DNA of 32,815 bases from Polaribacter sp. (GTDB taxonomy: Bacteria; Bacteroidota; Bacteroidia; Flavobacteriales; Flavobacteriaceae). This document shows, in pieces, positions 5,708 to 14,328 of the stretch. Below the pieces are notes generated by a model, which was not told the origin of the DNA, did not search any database, and worked only from the letters and a program-made list of their open reading frames with translations. How positions within the stretch are numbered: position 1 is the first letter of the stretch; the number at the start of each line of letters is the position of its first letter. A program made the translations under genes and the position numbers. The stretch is from NCBI GenBank assembly GCA_018608545.1, contig JABAZI010000017.1:1-32815 (forward strand), read 5' to 3'.

Positions 5708-7393
5708 ATGTCTGAAGAAAAAAAATCACTCAATTTTATTGAGCAAATTATTGAAGAAGATTTGGCCAACGGAATGCCAAAAGAAAATTTACGTTTTCGT
5801 TTTCCTCCAGAACCAAATGGTTATTTACACATTGGTCATACCAAAGCCATTGGAATTAGTTTTGGTTTGGGAGAAAAATATAATGCCCCTGTAAACCTTC
5901 GTTTTGACGATACAAATCCTGCAAAAGAAGAGCAAGAATATGTAGACGCTATCAAAAATGATATAACCTGGTTAGGGTATAACTGGGCAAATGAATTGTA
6001 TTCTTCAGATTATTTTCAACAACTATATGATTGGGCAATTTTAATGATTAAGGAAGGGAAAGCCTATGTAGACAGTCAATCATCAGAACAGATGAGAGAA
6101 CAAAAAGGAACACCAACCGAACCTGGAACCAACAGCCCTTTTAGAACTCGTTCTGTAGCCGAAAATTTGGAATTATTCCAAAAAATGAAAGATGGAAAAT
6201 TTAAGGAAGGAGAACACATCTTACGGGCTAAAATAGACATGACGAGTCCTAATATGTTACTCCGAGACCCAATCATGTATCGTGTTTTATACAAAGAACA
6301 CCACAGAACCGGAACCGACTGGAATATTTACCCAATGTATGATTGGACGCATGGAGAGAGTGATTATATAGAGCAAATATCGCATTCTTTGTGTTCATTA
6401 GAATTTAAACCTCATAGAGATTTATATGATTGGTTTAGAGATCACGTTCACGAGTATGGTAAGGAACAGTTTCCAAACGCTCCAAAACAACGTGAGTTTT
6501 CACGTTTAAACTTAAGTTACACCATTATGAGCAAGCGTAAATTAATGCGTTTGGTTGAAGACGGTGCAGTTTCTGGCTGGGACGACCCAAGAATGCCAAC
6601 TATTTCTGGATTGAGAAGACGTGGGTACACACCAGCATCAATTAAAAGTTTTATTGAAACTGTTGGAGTTTCTAAGCGAGAAAACATAATTGACGTTGCA
6701 TTATTAGAATTTAAAATTCGTGAAGACTTAAATAAAACCGCCAAAAGAGTGATGGGCGTTTTAGATCCTGTAAAAGTGGTCATAACCAATTACCCTGAAG
6801 ATAAAGAGGAGGTTTTAGACGCAAGTTATAATGATTATGAAGAAGGTTTTGGAACTAGAGACGTTCCTTTTTCAAGAGAACTCTATATAGAAAAAGAAGA
6901 TTTTAGAGAGGAAGCAAATAAAAAATTCTTTCGCTTAAAATTAGGCAAAGAAGTGCGTTTAAAAAATGCTTACATCATTAAAGCAGAAAGTTGCACAAAA
7001 GATGCAAACGGTCATATTACTGAAATTCAATGTACCTATGATCCTTTGAGTAAATCTGGAAGTGGAACTGAAGAAAGCACACGGAAGGTAAAAGGAACCT
7101 TGCATTGGGTTTCTATAAAACATGCTGTGAAAGCTGAGGTAAGAGCCTATGACAGGTTGTTTTCTGACGAAGCACCAGACAGTCATAAAGACAACGATTT
7201 TATGGAATTTTTAAATCCTACTTCTTTAGAAGTCATTAATGCCTACTTAGAACCTAGTTTACAAACAGCCACCATAGGGGAACGATTTCAATTCCAACGC
7301 CTAGGGTATTTTGCTGTTGATCGTGACACAACATCTGATACTTTAGTTTTTAATAAAACGGTTGGATTAAGGGATTCCTGGGGGAAAAAATAA
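5708..7393 (+). CDS. glnS: Glutaminyl-tRNA synthetase
   Basis: A 561-residue cytoplasmic class I aminoacyl-tRNA synthetase that joins glutamine to tRNA-Gln. The class I signature is PPEPNGYLHIGH (residues 33-44), the glutaminyl/glutamyl version of HIGH. The second ATP-binding motif appears as MSKRK (274-278). The catalytic domain has FDDTNP (residues 62-67) and DWTHGESDYIEQISHSLC in the middle, and the C-terminal beta-barrel anticodon-binding region runs from about residue 335. The length and the absence of an added N-terminal domain match the bacterial GlnRS type. With GlnRS present the cell can charge tRNA-Gln directly. A small lipoprotein gene follows at 28 bases. Confidence 0.97.
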   Translation: MSEEKKSLNFIEQIIEEDLANGMPKENLRFRFPPEPNGYLHIGHTKAIGISFGLGEKYNAPVNLRFDDTNPAKEEQEYVDAIKNDITWLGYNWANELYSSDYFQQLYDWAILMIKEGKAYVDSQSSEQMREQKGTPTEPGTNSPFRTRSVAENLELFQKMKDGKFKEGEHILRAKIDMTSPNMLLRDPIMYRVLYKEHHRTGTDWNIYPMYDWTHGESDYIEQISHSLCSLEFKPHRDLYDWFRDHVHEYGKEQFPNAPKQREFSRLNLSYTIMSKRKLMRLVEDGAVSGWDDPRMPTISGLRRRGYTPASIKSFIETVGVSKRENIIDVALLEFKIREDLNKTAKRVMGVLDPVKVVITNYPEDKEEVLDASYNDYEEGFGTRDVPFSRELYIEKEDFREEANKKFFRLKLGKEVRLKNAYIIKAESCTKDANGHITEIQCTYDPLSKSGSGTEESTRKVKGTLHWVSIKHAVKAEVRAYDRLFSDEAPDSHKDNDFMEFLNPTSLEVINAYLEPSLQTATIGERFQFQRLGYFAVDRDTTSDTLVFNKTVGLRDSWGKK

Positions 7394-7421
7394 TCATTCC
7401 TATATGATAAGAAAAACACTT

Positions 7422-7730
7422 ATGAAAAAAGCAGTAATCATTAGCTTTCTAATTATAGCCTCTTGCAGCAATCGTAAGGAAATCAACCAAGTTGCAGAAA
7501 TTTCTTGCGGACAATGTCAGTTTGAAATAAAGGAACCTATGGGTTGTGATCTAGCAATTCGTGTAGACAATCGCACCTACTTTATTGATGGAGCAAATAT
7601 TGACGATTTTGGGGATGCTCACGATAAAAATAAGGGTTTCTGTAACATCGTTAGAAAAGCAACTGTTGTTGGTGTTTTCAAGGACGGGCGTTTTAAGGCA
7701 AGCTCCATAAAACTCATTGACAAAAAATAA
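7422..7730 (+). CDS. DUF6370 family lipoprotein
   Basis: I choose the ATG at 7422, giving 102 residues, since it starts a signal peptide MKKAVIISFLIIASC with the lipobox Cys at residue 15; the alternative ATG at 7404 adds six residues. The mature part is small and cysteine-rich: SCGQCQFEIK, then MGCDLA, and a late GFCNIVRKA, with the signature YFIDGANIDDFGDAH between. This pattern matches the DUF6370 family of Bacteroidetes. A CxxC pair in the periplasm could bind a metal or take part in thiol chemistry, but the function is not known. It follows glnS closely and is ended by the terminator at 7740. Confidence 0.75.
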   Translation: MKKAVIISFLIIASCSNRKEINQVAEISCGQCQFEIKEPMGCDLAIRVDNRTYFIDGANIDDFGDAHDKNKGFCNIVRKATVVGVFKDGRFKASSIKLIDKK

Positions 7731-7739
7731 CTATAAATT

Positions 7740-7781
7740 CCCCCTTTATCAAAAATGACAAAGGGGGCTATTTTTGTTTTT
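7740..7781 (+). terminator. Strong intrinsic terminator after glnS unit
   Basis: CCCCCTTT (7740-7747) pairs with AAAGGGGG (7760-7767), and CTATTTTTGTTTTT follows. It lies between two converging genes. The minus-strand side has an A/T-poor flank, so it mainly serves plus-strand transcription. Confidence 0.9.
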
Positions 7782-7782
7782 G

Positions 7783-8823
7783 TTATGGCGCAGGGTTGGG
7801 GATCATCGCATGTACCTCTTGAATCTCTTGTAGGGTTTCTTTAGACAATTCTATGTGAATACTCCCTATGTTTTCTTTGAGCTGACTCATTTTGGTCGCC
7901 CCAATGATATTACTGGTTACAAAGGGTAATTGATTCACAAAAGCCAACGATAATTCTGTCAAGGTAATTCCATTTTTCTCTGCAATTGATTGATATCTTT
8001 TTACGGCTTCACTAGAACCATCTCCCATATAACGTGCAATGAATCTTGGAAATAAATTCCCTCTAGACCCCTCTGGGCTTTTTCCATCCAAATATTTACC
8101 AGAAAGCACCCCCTGCGCTAAGGGTGAATATGCTAGTAAACCAATATCTTCTCTCATCGATACTTCAGACATTCCAACTTCATAGCCTCTATGAATCATA
8201 GAATACGAGTTTTGGATGGTCACAGGTCTTACAAGGTTCTGAGCATTTGCGGCTTGTAAATATTTCATTGTTCCCCAGGGTGTTTCGTTCGAAAGACCAA
8301 TCGCTCTCAGGGTTCCTGCTTTTACAAAAGCAGTAAGTGTCTCTAGAATTTCTAAATGATTTTCTGCTTCTTTTGTCGCTGTTTGGTATGGATAATCTCT
8401 TACGCCAAAACAATTGACCCCTCGAGATGGCCAATGCAATTGGTATAAATCTAAATAGTCTGTTTGTAATCGTTGTAAACTACCTTCTATGGCTTGTGTA
8501 ATATTTTCTTTGGAAAAACCACCGGTTCTAATGTGTTTCGTATAATCTCCTCCACCAGCAATTTTACTAGCTAAAACCACCTTTTCTCTATTTCCATTTT
8601 TCTGAAACCAATCTCCAATAATTCGCTCTGTATCTGCATACGTATCTGGAGTCGCTGGCACTGGATACAGTTCTGCCGTGTCAAAAAAATTAACCCCTTG
8701 ATCTAGTGCATAATCCATTTGTTCAAAAGCTTCTGCTTTTGTATTCTGGTTTCCCCAAGTCATGGTGCCTAGACAGATTTTTGAAACTTTTATATTCGTA
8801 TCCGGTAATGTGGTGTATTTCAT
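7783..8823 (-). CDS. tas: Tas-like aldo/keto reductase
   Basis: A 346-residue cytoplasmic NADPH-dependent aldo/keto reductase. The catalytic tetrad is visible: D48 and Y53 in FFDTAELYPV, K87 in ASKIAGG, H130 in YQLHWPSR. The protein follows E. coli Tas closely from end to end, including GLGTMT-type LGTMTWGNQN, the SNETPWG segment and the ending NPAP. Tas was named for suppressing a tyrosine-auxotroph phenotype; its natural substrate is uncertain, so only a carbonyl-reducing role is safe. It is a single-gene unit: a -7 box lies upstream and the pgk terminator separates it from pgk. Confidence 0.9.
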   Translation of the reverse strand: MKYTTLPDTNIKVSKICLGTMTWGNQNTKAEAFEQMDYALDQGVNFFDTAELYPVPATPDTYADTERIIGDWFQKNGNREKVVLASKIAGGGDYTKHIRTGGFSKENITQAIEGSLQRLQTDYLDLYQLHWPSRGVNCFGVRDYPYQTATKEAENHLEILETLTAFVKAGTLRAIGLSNETPWGTMKYLQAANAQNLVRPVTIQNSYSMIHRGYEVGMSEVSMREDIGLLAYSPLAQGVLSGKYLDGKSPEGSRGNLFPRFIARYMGDGSSEAVKRYQSIAEKNGITLTELSLAFVNQLPFVTSNIIGATKMSQLKENIGSIHIELSKETLQEIQEVHAMIPNPAP

Positions 8824-8846
8824 TTAAATAAAATTTTTAGGAAAAT

Positions 8847-8854
8847 CAAAAATA
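8847..8854 (-). promoter_or_regulatory. -7 promoter box for the tas-like gene
   Basis: The minus strand reads TATTTTTG, matching TAnnTTTG, 23 bases before the ATG (8823). The region just upstream is the pgk terminator, so an own promoter is expected here. No convincing TTG at -33. Confidence 0.45.
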
Positions 8855-8881
8855 AGGTTTATTTGAACATAAAATAGTGCC

Positions 8882-8912
8882 AAAAAAAAAGTTCTCATAG
8901 AATGAGAACTTT
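8882..8912 (-). terminator. Terminator of pgk
   Basis: GTTCTCAT (8891-8898) and ATGAGAAC (8902-8909) pair around a 3-base loop, with A/T extensions. On the minus strand nine T follow, 20 bases past the pgk stop. Confidence 0.9.
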
Positions 8913-8932
8913 TTAACAACCTTTTTAATTTT

Positions 8933-10123
8933 TTATGATTTTAAAATAGCCTGTATTCCTGGTAATGTTTTCCCTTCTAACATTTCTAACATTGCGCCAC
9001 CTCCTGTAGAAACATAACTCACCTTATCTGCAAAACCAAACTGCTTCACTGCGGCTACAGAATCTCCTCCTCCAACTAAAGAAAAGGCTCCGTTTTTTGT
9101 CGCGTTATCTATTGAGTTTCCAAGTGCAATAGTTCCTCCTGCAAAAGATTCCATTTCAAAAACACCTAAAGGGCCATTCCACAATATGGTTTTACATTGA
9201 TTGACAACAGCATCAAAATTTGCTCTTGATTTTGGTCCTGCATCAACACCTTCCCAACCATTAGGAATTTCGGTGATATCGATCGTTTGTGTTTTTGCAT
9301 CATTAGAAAAGTCATCTGCTGCAACAACATCTACAGGAATATGAACTGCTACTCCTTTTGCTTTTGCTTGTTCTAAAATATCTAAAGCCAACTCCATCTT
9401 GTCATCTTCACAAATAGAATTTCCTATTTGACCTCCTTGTGCCTTAATGAATGTAAAACTCATTCCACCTCCAATTATTAGGTGATCTACTTTGTCTAAA
9501 ATATTTTCAATAACCGTTATTTTTGAAGAAACTTTTGCTCCTCCTAAAATTGCCAATACTGGTTTTTCAGAATTATTTAGAACCTTGTCTATACTCTCAA
9601 TTTCTCTTGCTAATAGGTTTCCAAAACATTTTTCCTCTTGAAAAAATTGGGCAATAATTGTGGTTGATGCGTGGGCTCTGTGTGCAGTACCAAAAGCATC
9701 GTTAACATAAATATCTCCAAATTTTGATAACTTTTCAGAAAAATCAATAGCCCCTTTTTTCTCTTCTTCGTAAAAACGTAAATTTTCTAATAATAAGATT
9801 TCTCCAGCTTTTAAATTAGCCACTGCCTCTTCTACTTTAGGGCCAATACAATCTGAAACAAATTTTACTTGAACTCCTAAAATTTCAGAAGCAACATTAA
9901 CAATATGACCTAAAGAAAATTCTTCTTGAAATCCCTTTGGACGACCTAAATGTGACATTAACACACAACTCCCTTCTTGGGCTAGAATAGATGTAATTGT
10001 AGATTTTGCAGCTTGAATCCTTGTCGCGTCTGTCACCTCAAACTGGTCATTTAAAGGCACATTAAAATCTACACGAATTAGTGCTTTTTTGTTCTTAAAA
10101 TTAAAATCTTTTAGTGTTTTCAT
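8933..10123 (-). CDS. pgk: Phosphoglycerate kinase
   Basis: A 396-residue glycolytic enzyme that transfers phosphate from 1,3-bisphosphoglycerate to ADP in the cytoplasm, or the reverse in gluconeogenesis. Signatures: RVDFNVPL (residues 17-24, substrate side), SHLGRP (57-62), ILGGAKVSSKI (inter-domain), WNGPLGVFE, and the C-terminal nucleotide-site loop GGGDSVAAV. Length is normal for the bacterial enzyme. It is a monocistronic unit with a -7 box about 22 bases before the ATG and a clear terminator downstream. The other sugar-phosphate gene of the window, pgi, lies 15 kb away. Confidence 0.97.
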   Translation of the reverse strand: MKTLKDFNFKNKKALIRVDFNVPLNDQFEVTDATRIQAAKSTITSILAQEGSCVLMSHLGRPKGFQEEFSLGHIVNVASEILGVQVKFVSDCIGPKVEEAVANLKAGEILLLENLRFYEEEKKGAIDFSEKLSKFGDIYVNDAFGTAHRAHASTTIIAQFFQEEKCFGNLLAREIESIDKVLNNSEKPVLAILGGAKVSSKITVIENILDKVDHLIIGGGMSFTFIKAQGGQIGNSICEDDKMELALDILEQAKAKGVAVHIPVDVVAADDFSNDAKTQTIDITEIPNGWEGVDAGPKSRANFDAVVNQCKTILWNGPLGVFEMESFAGGTIALGNSIDNATKNGAFSLVGGGDSVAAVKQFGFADKVSYVSTGGGAMLEMLEGKTLPGIQAILKS

Positions 10124-10145
10124 CTTTTGTTAAATGTATTTCGAA

Positions 10146-10153
10146 CAAAAATA
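10146..10153 (-). promoter_or_regulatory. -7 promoter box of pgk
   Basis: The minus strand reads TATTTTTG, matching TAnnTTTG, giving a leader of roughly 17 bases before the ATG. It lies in a 109-base region that also drives the divergent holB-like gene. Confidence 0.55.
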
Positions 10154-10221
10154 CCTTTTTATTTAGTTTTTTTAGAATGGAAAACCTAAAAATTAATACA
10201 TCGTTTGCGTAATTATTCACT

Positions 10222-10229
10222 TATATTTG
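10222..10229 (+). promoter_or_regulatory. -7 promoter box of the delta' gene
   Basis: TATATTTG fits TAnnTTTG and ends three bases before the ATG at 10233. Transcription would start at or inside the first codon, implying a leaderless mRNA or an additional upstream promoter. Confidence 0.45.
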
Positions 10230-10232
10230 TAC

Positions 10233-11375
10233 ATGCTTTTCAACCAAATTATCGGTCAAGAATACCTAAAAAAACACTTGAAAATTTCTGCTGAAAACGG
10301 TAGAATTCCGCACGCGCAGTTATTTGTAGGAAAAGAAGGAAGCGGTGCTTTACCAATGGCCATCGCATATGCCCAGTTTTTGCTCTGTAATTTTTCTGAT
10401 AACGTTGAAATCTGCGACTTAAAATGTGAAAAATTACAACATCCAGATTTGCATTTTGCATTTCCTGTTACCTCAAATGAAAAGGTAAAAAAACACCCTG
10501 TAAGCAGTTTGTTTTTAGAAGAATGGAGAAGCTTTGTTGCAACGCAACCTTATGGGAACTTATTTAATTGGTTACAACACATCGGAGTAGAAAAAAAACA
10601 AGGAATTATTGGTGTTGATGAGGCGGAAGAAATTGTAAAAAAACTGACCTTAAAAAGTTATGAAGGCGGGTTTAAAGTAATGATTATTTGGATGGCAGAA
10701 AAAATGAATATTGCCGCTGCTAATAAATTACTAAAACTGATTGAAGAACCTCCTCAAAAAACTGTTTTCCTATTAGTTACTGAAAATGAAGAACAGCTCA
10801 TTAATACAATAAGGTCGCGATGCCAGGCACTTCATTTTCCTGCTTTAAGCGATCAAGACATCTCCAATTCATTAATTGTAGACTATCAAATTTCTGACAA
10901 TAAAGCGTCCCAAATTGCTCATCAAGCAGAGGGGAACTTTAACAAAGCATTGCGTTTGATTGAAGAAGATTCTGATGACCTGGTCTTCGAAGAATGGTTT
11001 GTATCCTGGATTAGAACTGCTTTTAAAGCGAAAGGAAATGTCGCTGTTGTACAACGATTAATTGAATGGTCTGAAACGATTGCAAAAACAGGACGAGAAA
11101 CTCAAAAACGTTTTTTAGCCTATTGTTTACAGTTTTTTAGACAATCGCTCTTACTAAATTATAAATCCAATCAGTTGGTTTTTATGGAAACTAAAACAGG
11201 GTTTGACCTTTCTAAATTTGCGCCCTTCGTTCATGCTGGAAATATTTTAGCCATTGAAAAAGAATTGAATGAGGCAATCTATCACATCGAAAGAAATGGT
11301 AATGCAAAAATTATTTTATTGGACCTTTCGATGAAATTAACTCGGTTTTTACATCAAAAAGAAGAAAGCATTTGA
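10233..11375 (+). CDS. holB: DNA polymerase III subunit delta' (HolB-like)
   Basis: A 380-residue clamp-loader protein from the ATG at 10233; a TTG two codons earlier is less likely. The N-terminus (FNQIIGQEYLKKHL...RIPHAQLFVGKEGSG) is the AAA+ fold of delta'/DnaX with a degenerate P-loop, as expected for delta', which does not hydrolyse ATP. Three cysteines (C-x8-C-x3-C, in LLCNFSDN and EICDLKCEKL) stand where delta' has its zinc site. NKLLKLIEEPP and TIRSRCQ follow, the latter carrying the SRC arginine-finger motif. The subunit helps open and load the beta sliding clamp. It stands alone between divergent pgk and convergent MOSC genes. Confidence 0.9.
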   Translation: MLFNQIIGQEYLKKHLKISAENGRIPHAQLFVGKEGSGALPMAIAYAQFLLCNFSDNVEICDLKCEKLQHPDLHFAFPVTSNEKVKKHPVSSLFLEEWRSFVATQPYGNLFNWLQHIGVEKKQGIIGVDEAEEIVKKLTLKSYEGGFKVMIIWMAEKMNIAAANKLLKLIEEPPQKTVFLLVTENEEQLINTIRSRCQALHFPALSDQDISNSLIVDYQISDNKASQIAHQAEGNFNKALRLIEEDSDDLVFEEWFVSWIRTAFKAKGNVAVVQRLIEWSETIAKTGRETQKRFLAYCLQFFRQSLLLNYKSNQLVFMETKTGFDLSKFAPFVHAGNILAIEKELNEAIYHIERNGNAKIILLDLSMKLTRFLHQKEESI

Positions 11376-11421
11376 TGTTACATTTTAAGCCTCTTTAAAA
11401 GGAGTTTCTTCTGTTAAAAAA

Positions 11422-11979
11422 TCAAACCCCTTTTGAAATCTTTTCAGCCGCATACAACTGAGCGATCGTTGGGTTTTCTGGACAGGTTTTTATGGGAATA
11501 AATTCATCTCCAGAACTCACAAATCCTGTTTGCAATACTTTAAAATAGATTCCGCAAAAAGTAGTATTCCAAAATTGCTTTACAATACTCATGTCGTTGA
11601 AACGAACTCCTAGTTTCATACAAGGGTTTCTTTGAACGGTAGCCTCAAGAATCGATTCGCCAACTCTAAAAGTATCTCCCTGATGAATGGCTGTTTCATC
11701 TAAATCATCGATTGTTAAGTTCTCTCCAAAAATTCCCATTTGAAAATCTAGTTTTGGAAACAAGTCTTTCCAATATTCATAATGCTTATAAGAATACCCA
11801 TAAACTGCCTGAAGGATTCCTCCATGGTGATCTCTATTACAGATCGCATCTCCTTTTACATCTTCTTTATCTAAAAAAATAGGTTGTTGTACAGAAAATT
11901 TAAAAATCCCTGTGGTGACTATTTTACCTTTCCAATCAATCTTTTTGGCCGCTCCTATATTTGTTGAAATAATTCTCAT
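11422..11979 (-). CDS. MOSC domain protein (YiiM-like)
   Basis: A 185-residue MOSC protein. Visible landmarks are RDHHGG (residues 49-54), AVYGYSYKHYEYW, MGIFGENL (81-88) and the QRNPCMKLG motif with the conserved cysteine at C120 that in this superfamily holds or transfers sulfur in molybdenum cofactor enzymes. YiiM relatives reduce N-hydroxylated compounds using molybdenum cofactor; whether this one does is unknown. It is shorter than E. coli YiiM, lacking the usual C-terminal extension. It is the last gene of a row with the crotonase and MATE genes (41- and 100-base gaps). Confidence 0.85.
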   Translation of the reverse strand: MRIISTNIGAAKKIDWKGKIVTTGIFKFSVQQPIFLDKEDVKGDAICNRDHHGGILQAVYGYSYKHYEYWKDLFPKLDFQMGIFGENLTIDDLDETAIHQGDTFRVGESILEATVQRNPCMKLGVRFNDMSIVKQFWNTTFCGIYFKVLQTGFVSSGDEFIPIKTCPENPTIAQLYAAEKISKGV

Positions 11980-12020
11980 TTTTGTCGCTTAAAATTTATA
12001 ATTACCAAGATGTAATAGTG

Positions 12021-12788
12021 CTATTTTTTAAATTTTTGCAATGCCTTTTTTGTAAATTCAGACACCACTAATTCTCCGGAAACTGCAGCTCTTTCCGCCA
12101 ACAAAGTATTCCAATTTTCTGTCCCTTGCCACAGGGTTTTTTTCATTTTTAGCAATGCATCTGGATTGTATGAAGCGAGTTGTAACGAAAGGGTTTCGAG
12201 CGCAGCATCCAACTCGTTAATTGTTTCAAATACCTTTGCATACAGCCCTTTTTCTTTTGCCCAATAAGCTGTTTTCCAACTGGTTGCATCTATGGTAAGT
12301 TCAGCAACTCCTGAAACGCCTATTTTACGTTTTACAGCAGGTTCGATCACAAAAGGGCCAATCCCAATTGTAAATTCTGAAAGTTTAATTGCCGCTTGTT
12401 TGGTGGCCAATACATAGTCACACGCTGCAGCTAAGCCGACACCTCCTCCAACAGTTTTCCCTTGAAGACAGCCAATTATTAATTTTTCGCAGGTTCGCAT
12501 TGCATTGATCACATTTGCAAACCCTAAAAAGAATTGGGTCCCTTCTTTTAAATTTGATATCGCCATTAATTCATCAAAAGATGCCCCAGCACAAAAAGCC
12601 TTCTCTCCTTGAGATTTTAAAATAATAATGGCAACCGAAGAGTTCTTTCCAACAGAAATCAGTTCGTTTGTGAGTCTCTCTAGTAATTCACTTGGAAAGG
12701 AATTACTTGCAGGATGACCAAACGTAATCGTTGCAATATTGTTTTTAATGGTTGTAAACAAACTACCAGTGGGTTTTGGAGTCATCAT
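12021..12788 (-). CDS. Enoyl-CoA hydratase/isomerase family protein
   Basis: A 255-residue crotonase-fold enzyme acting on an acyl-CoA. The two oxyanion-hole segments are AFCAGAS (residues 64-70) and GGGVGL (114-119). E138 in LSEFTIGIGPF sits at the position of the first catalytic glutamate of hydratases, but the usual GGGTQ-type second segment is replaced by PFVIEPAVKRKIG, so the exact reaction is uncertain. Methylglutaconyl-CoA hydratase (leucine breakdown) is one possibility. There is no partner beta-oxidation gene nearby. It lies between the MATE and MOSC genes in the same direction. Confidence 0.85.
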   Translation of the reverse strand: MMTPKPTGSLFTTIKNNIATITFGHPASNSFPSELLERLTNELISVGKNSSVAIIILKSQGEKAFCAGASFDELMAISNLKEGTQFFLGFANVINAMRTCEKLIIGCLQGKTVGGGVGLAAACDYVLATKQAAIKLSEFTIGIGPFVIEPAVKRKIGVSGVAELTIDATSWKTAYWAKEKGLYAKVFETINELDAALETLSLQLASYNPDALLKMKKTLWQGTENWNTLLAERAAVSGELVVSEFTKKALQKFKK

Positions 12789-12888
12789 AAAGGGTTCTTT
12801 TCGTAAAAATAAGTTTTTATCTTGAATTATATTTCAAAATAGGACTTTTTAGTTCCGTAACAGGCTTTCATTGGTTTTGTGAAAATAT

Positions 12889-14238
12889 TTAATGCCCCGA
12901 TAAAGTCGCTTCTCTTGCAAGGGGTATAAAAGTTTTTCTAAATTTAAATAATAATGGTATTCCTCTTGCAATAATCCAGAGTGTAAATGCAATCCAAATA
13001 GCGGTTAACTTTAAACCAAAAGCATCAAAAATTAATAATACTGGAATAAAAACCAATCCTGTTGAAAAAATTAAAAGGTTCCGTAGGTATTTCATTTCTC
13101 CCATTCCTTTGAACATTCCATCAAAAATAAACGTGATAGCACTAATAGGTTGAGACACTAAAATAATCCAAAAAACAGTATAAAATTGATCTAGAACCGC
13201 AAGGTCTTTTGTAAAAATCTGTCCAATAAAATTATAAAAAATAGCCCCTAATAGAGCAATACTTGTTCCTATTACCAAACCGTATTTAAATAGTTTGTTA
13301 CTCAACATAACCAAAGATTTATAATCTTTTGCTCCAAGAAACTTTCCTGCCAAAATATTTCCAGCACTGGAGTATCCATCAATCATAAAAGCCCCTAAAA
13401 GCCATATATTGATCCCTATTGTATAGGCCGCAATGTATTGGTCTCCGTAATGAGTTGCATAGGAGGTTGCAAAATACAATGCAACATTTAAAGCAATTGT
13501 TCTTATAAAAAGATTTCCTACCATCGCTAATAAGCGTGGAATTTCTTGGTGAAATTTTATCCCTATTTTTAAAGAAATAGCGGTTTTGTTTATCAATAAA
13601 ACAAAGGCGATAATTGCCATTGTAATTTGTGCAATTACACTAGCATAAGCGGCTCCTTTAATATGCATTGCAGGGATGAAGCCTTCAATTCCATATACAA
13701 GAATAAAATCCAAGACAATATTTAATAACGCTCCAATGATTGCAATAATCATCGGGTAATAGGTGTTTTGTAAGCCTCTAAAGATTCCAAAAACAGCAAA
13801 TACAAAAAGAGAAAAAGGAAATCCAAAAATTCGTATTTTAAAATACGTTATACAGTAGGTTAAAACGACCCCTGATGCATTGTAAAATTGAAAAATTTGT
13901 TTTGAAAAAGGATATGAAATTGCCATTACAAAAAAACTCCCTAAAACAACAATGGAAATCGCTTGAGCTGGTAATGTTGTAACTTGATCTTGTTTGTTGG
14001 CCCCAACATATTGAGAAATAATAGAGGAGATTGCACTTCTGATTTGACCGAACACCCATATTAACATTGAAATAAACGCCCCAACAATTCCAACAGCCGC
14101 CAGACTTTCTGTTGCTCCCTGTTCAATATTACCAATAATAGCCGTATCGGTGATCGACAATAAAGGCTCTGCAATACCAGCTATTAGTGCAGGTATTGCT
14201 AGTTTATTAATTGTTTTAAAGCTGCTATTTGTTCCCAA
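12889..14238 (-). CDS. MATE family efflux transporter
   Basis: A 449-residue inner-membrane protein with about 12 hydrophobic helices arranged as two halves. The N-terminal IPALIAGIAEPLLSITDTAIIGN and GQIRSAISSIISQYVGA segments are typical of the NorM/DinF-type MATE family, which export cationic drugs or metabolites in exchange for Na+ or H+. The start is a TTG codon: no ATG exists before the first helix, and an in-frame stop lies four codons upstream. A -7 box (TACCTTTG) ends 13 bases before it. It leads a three-gene row with the crotonase and MOSC genes. Substrate cannot be predicted. Confidence 0.9.
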   Translation of the reverse strand: MGTNSSFKTINKLAIPALIAGIAEPLLSITDTAIIGNIEQGATESLAAVGIVGAFISMLIWVFGQIRSAISSIISQYVGANKQDQVTTLPAQAISIVVLGSFFVMAISYPFSKQIFQFYNASGVVLTYCITYFKIRIFGFPFSLFVFAVFGIFRGLQNTYYPMIIAIIGALLNIVLDFILVYGIEGFIPAMHIKGAAYASVIAQITMAIIAFVLLINKTAISLKIGIKFHQEIPRLLAMVGNLFIRTIALNVALYFATSYATHYGDQYIAAYTIGINIWLLGAFMIDGYSSAGNILAGKFLGAKDYKSLVMLSNKLFKYGLVIGTSIALLGAIFYNFIGQIFTKDLAVLDQFYTVFWIILVSQPISAITFIFDGMFKGMGEMKYLRNLLIFSTGLVFIPVLLIFDAFGLKLTAIWIAFTLWIIARGIPLLFKFRKTFIPLAREATLSGH

Positions 14239-14251
14239 ATAAATTTTTTAT

Positions 14252-14259
14252 CAAAGGTA
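14252..14259 (-). promoter_or_regulatory. -7 promoter box of the MATE gene
   Basis: The minus strand reads TACCTTTG, matching TAnnTTTG, 13 bases before the TTG start codon. It agrees with the chosen start because any longer protein would need codons upstream of the stop at 14250-14248. Confidence 0.45.
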
Positions 14260-14303
14260 CATATCTAAAATGCGTAAAAAGAAGGGATTTATTGAAAAAA
14301 AAC

Positions 14304-14311
14304 TAAATTTG
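14304..14311 (+). promoter_or_regulatory. -7 promoter box of the universal stress gene
   Basis: TAAATTTG matches TAnnTTTG and ends 17 bases before the ATG at 14329. A TTG occurs only 9 bases upstream, too close for -33. Confidence 0.45.
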
Positions 14312-14328
14312 CATTTTTAAATTACAGG

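Noticed and set aside
11376-11421. Hairpin between delta' and MOSC genes as terminator
   Set aside because: The best pairing (CTCTTT with AAAGGAG) would need a two-base loop and has wobble pairs, so I do not call it.
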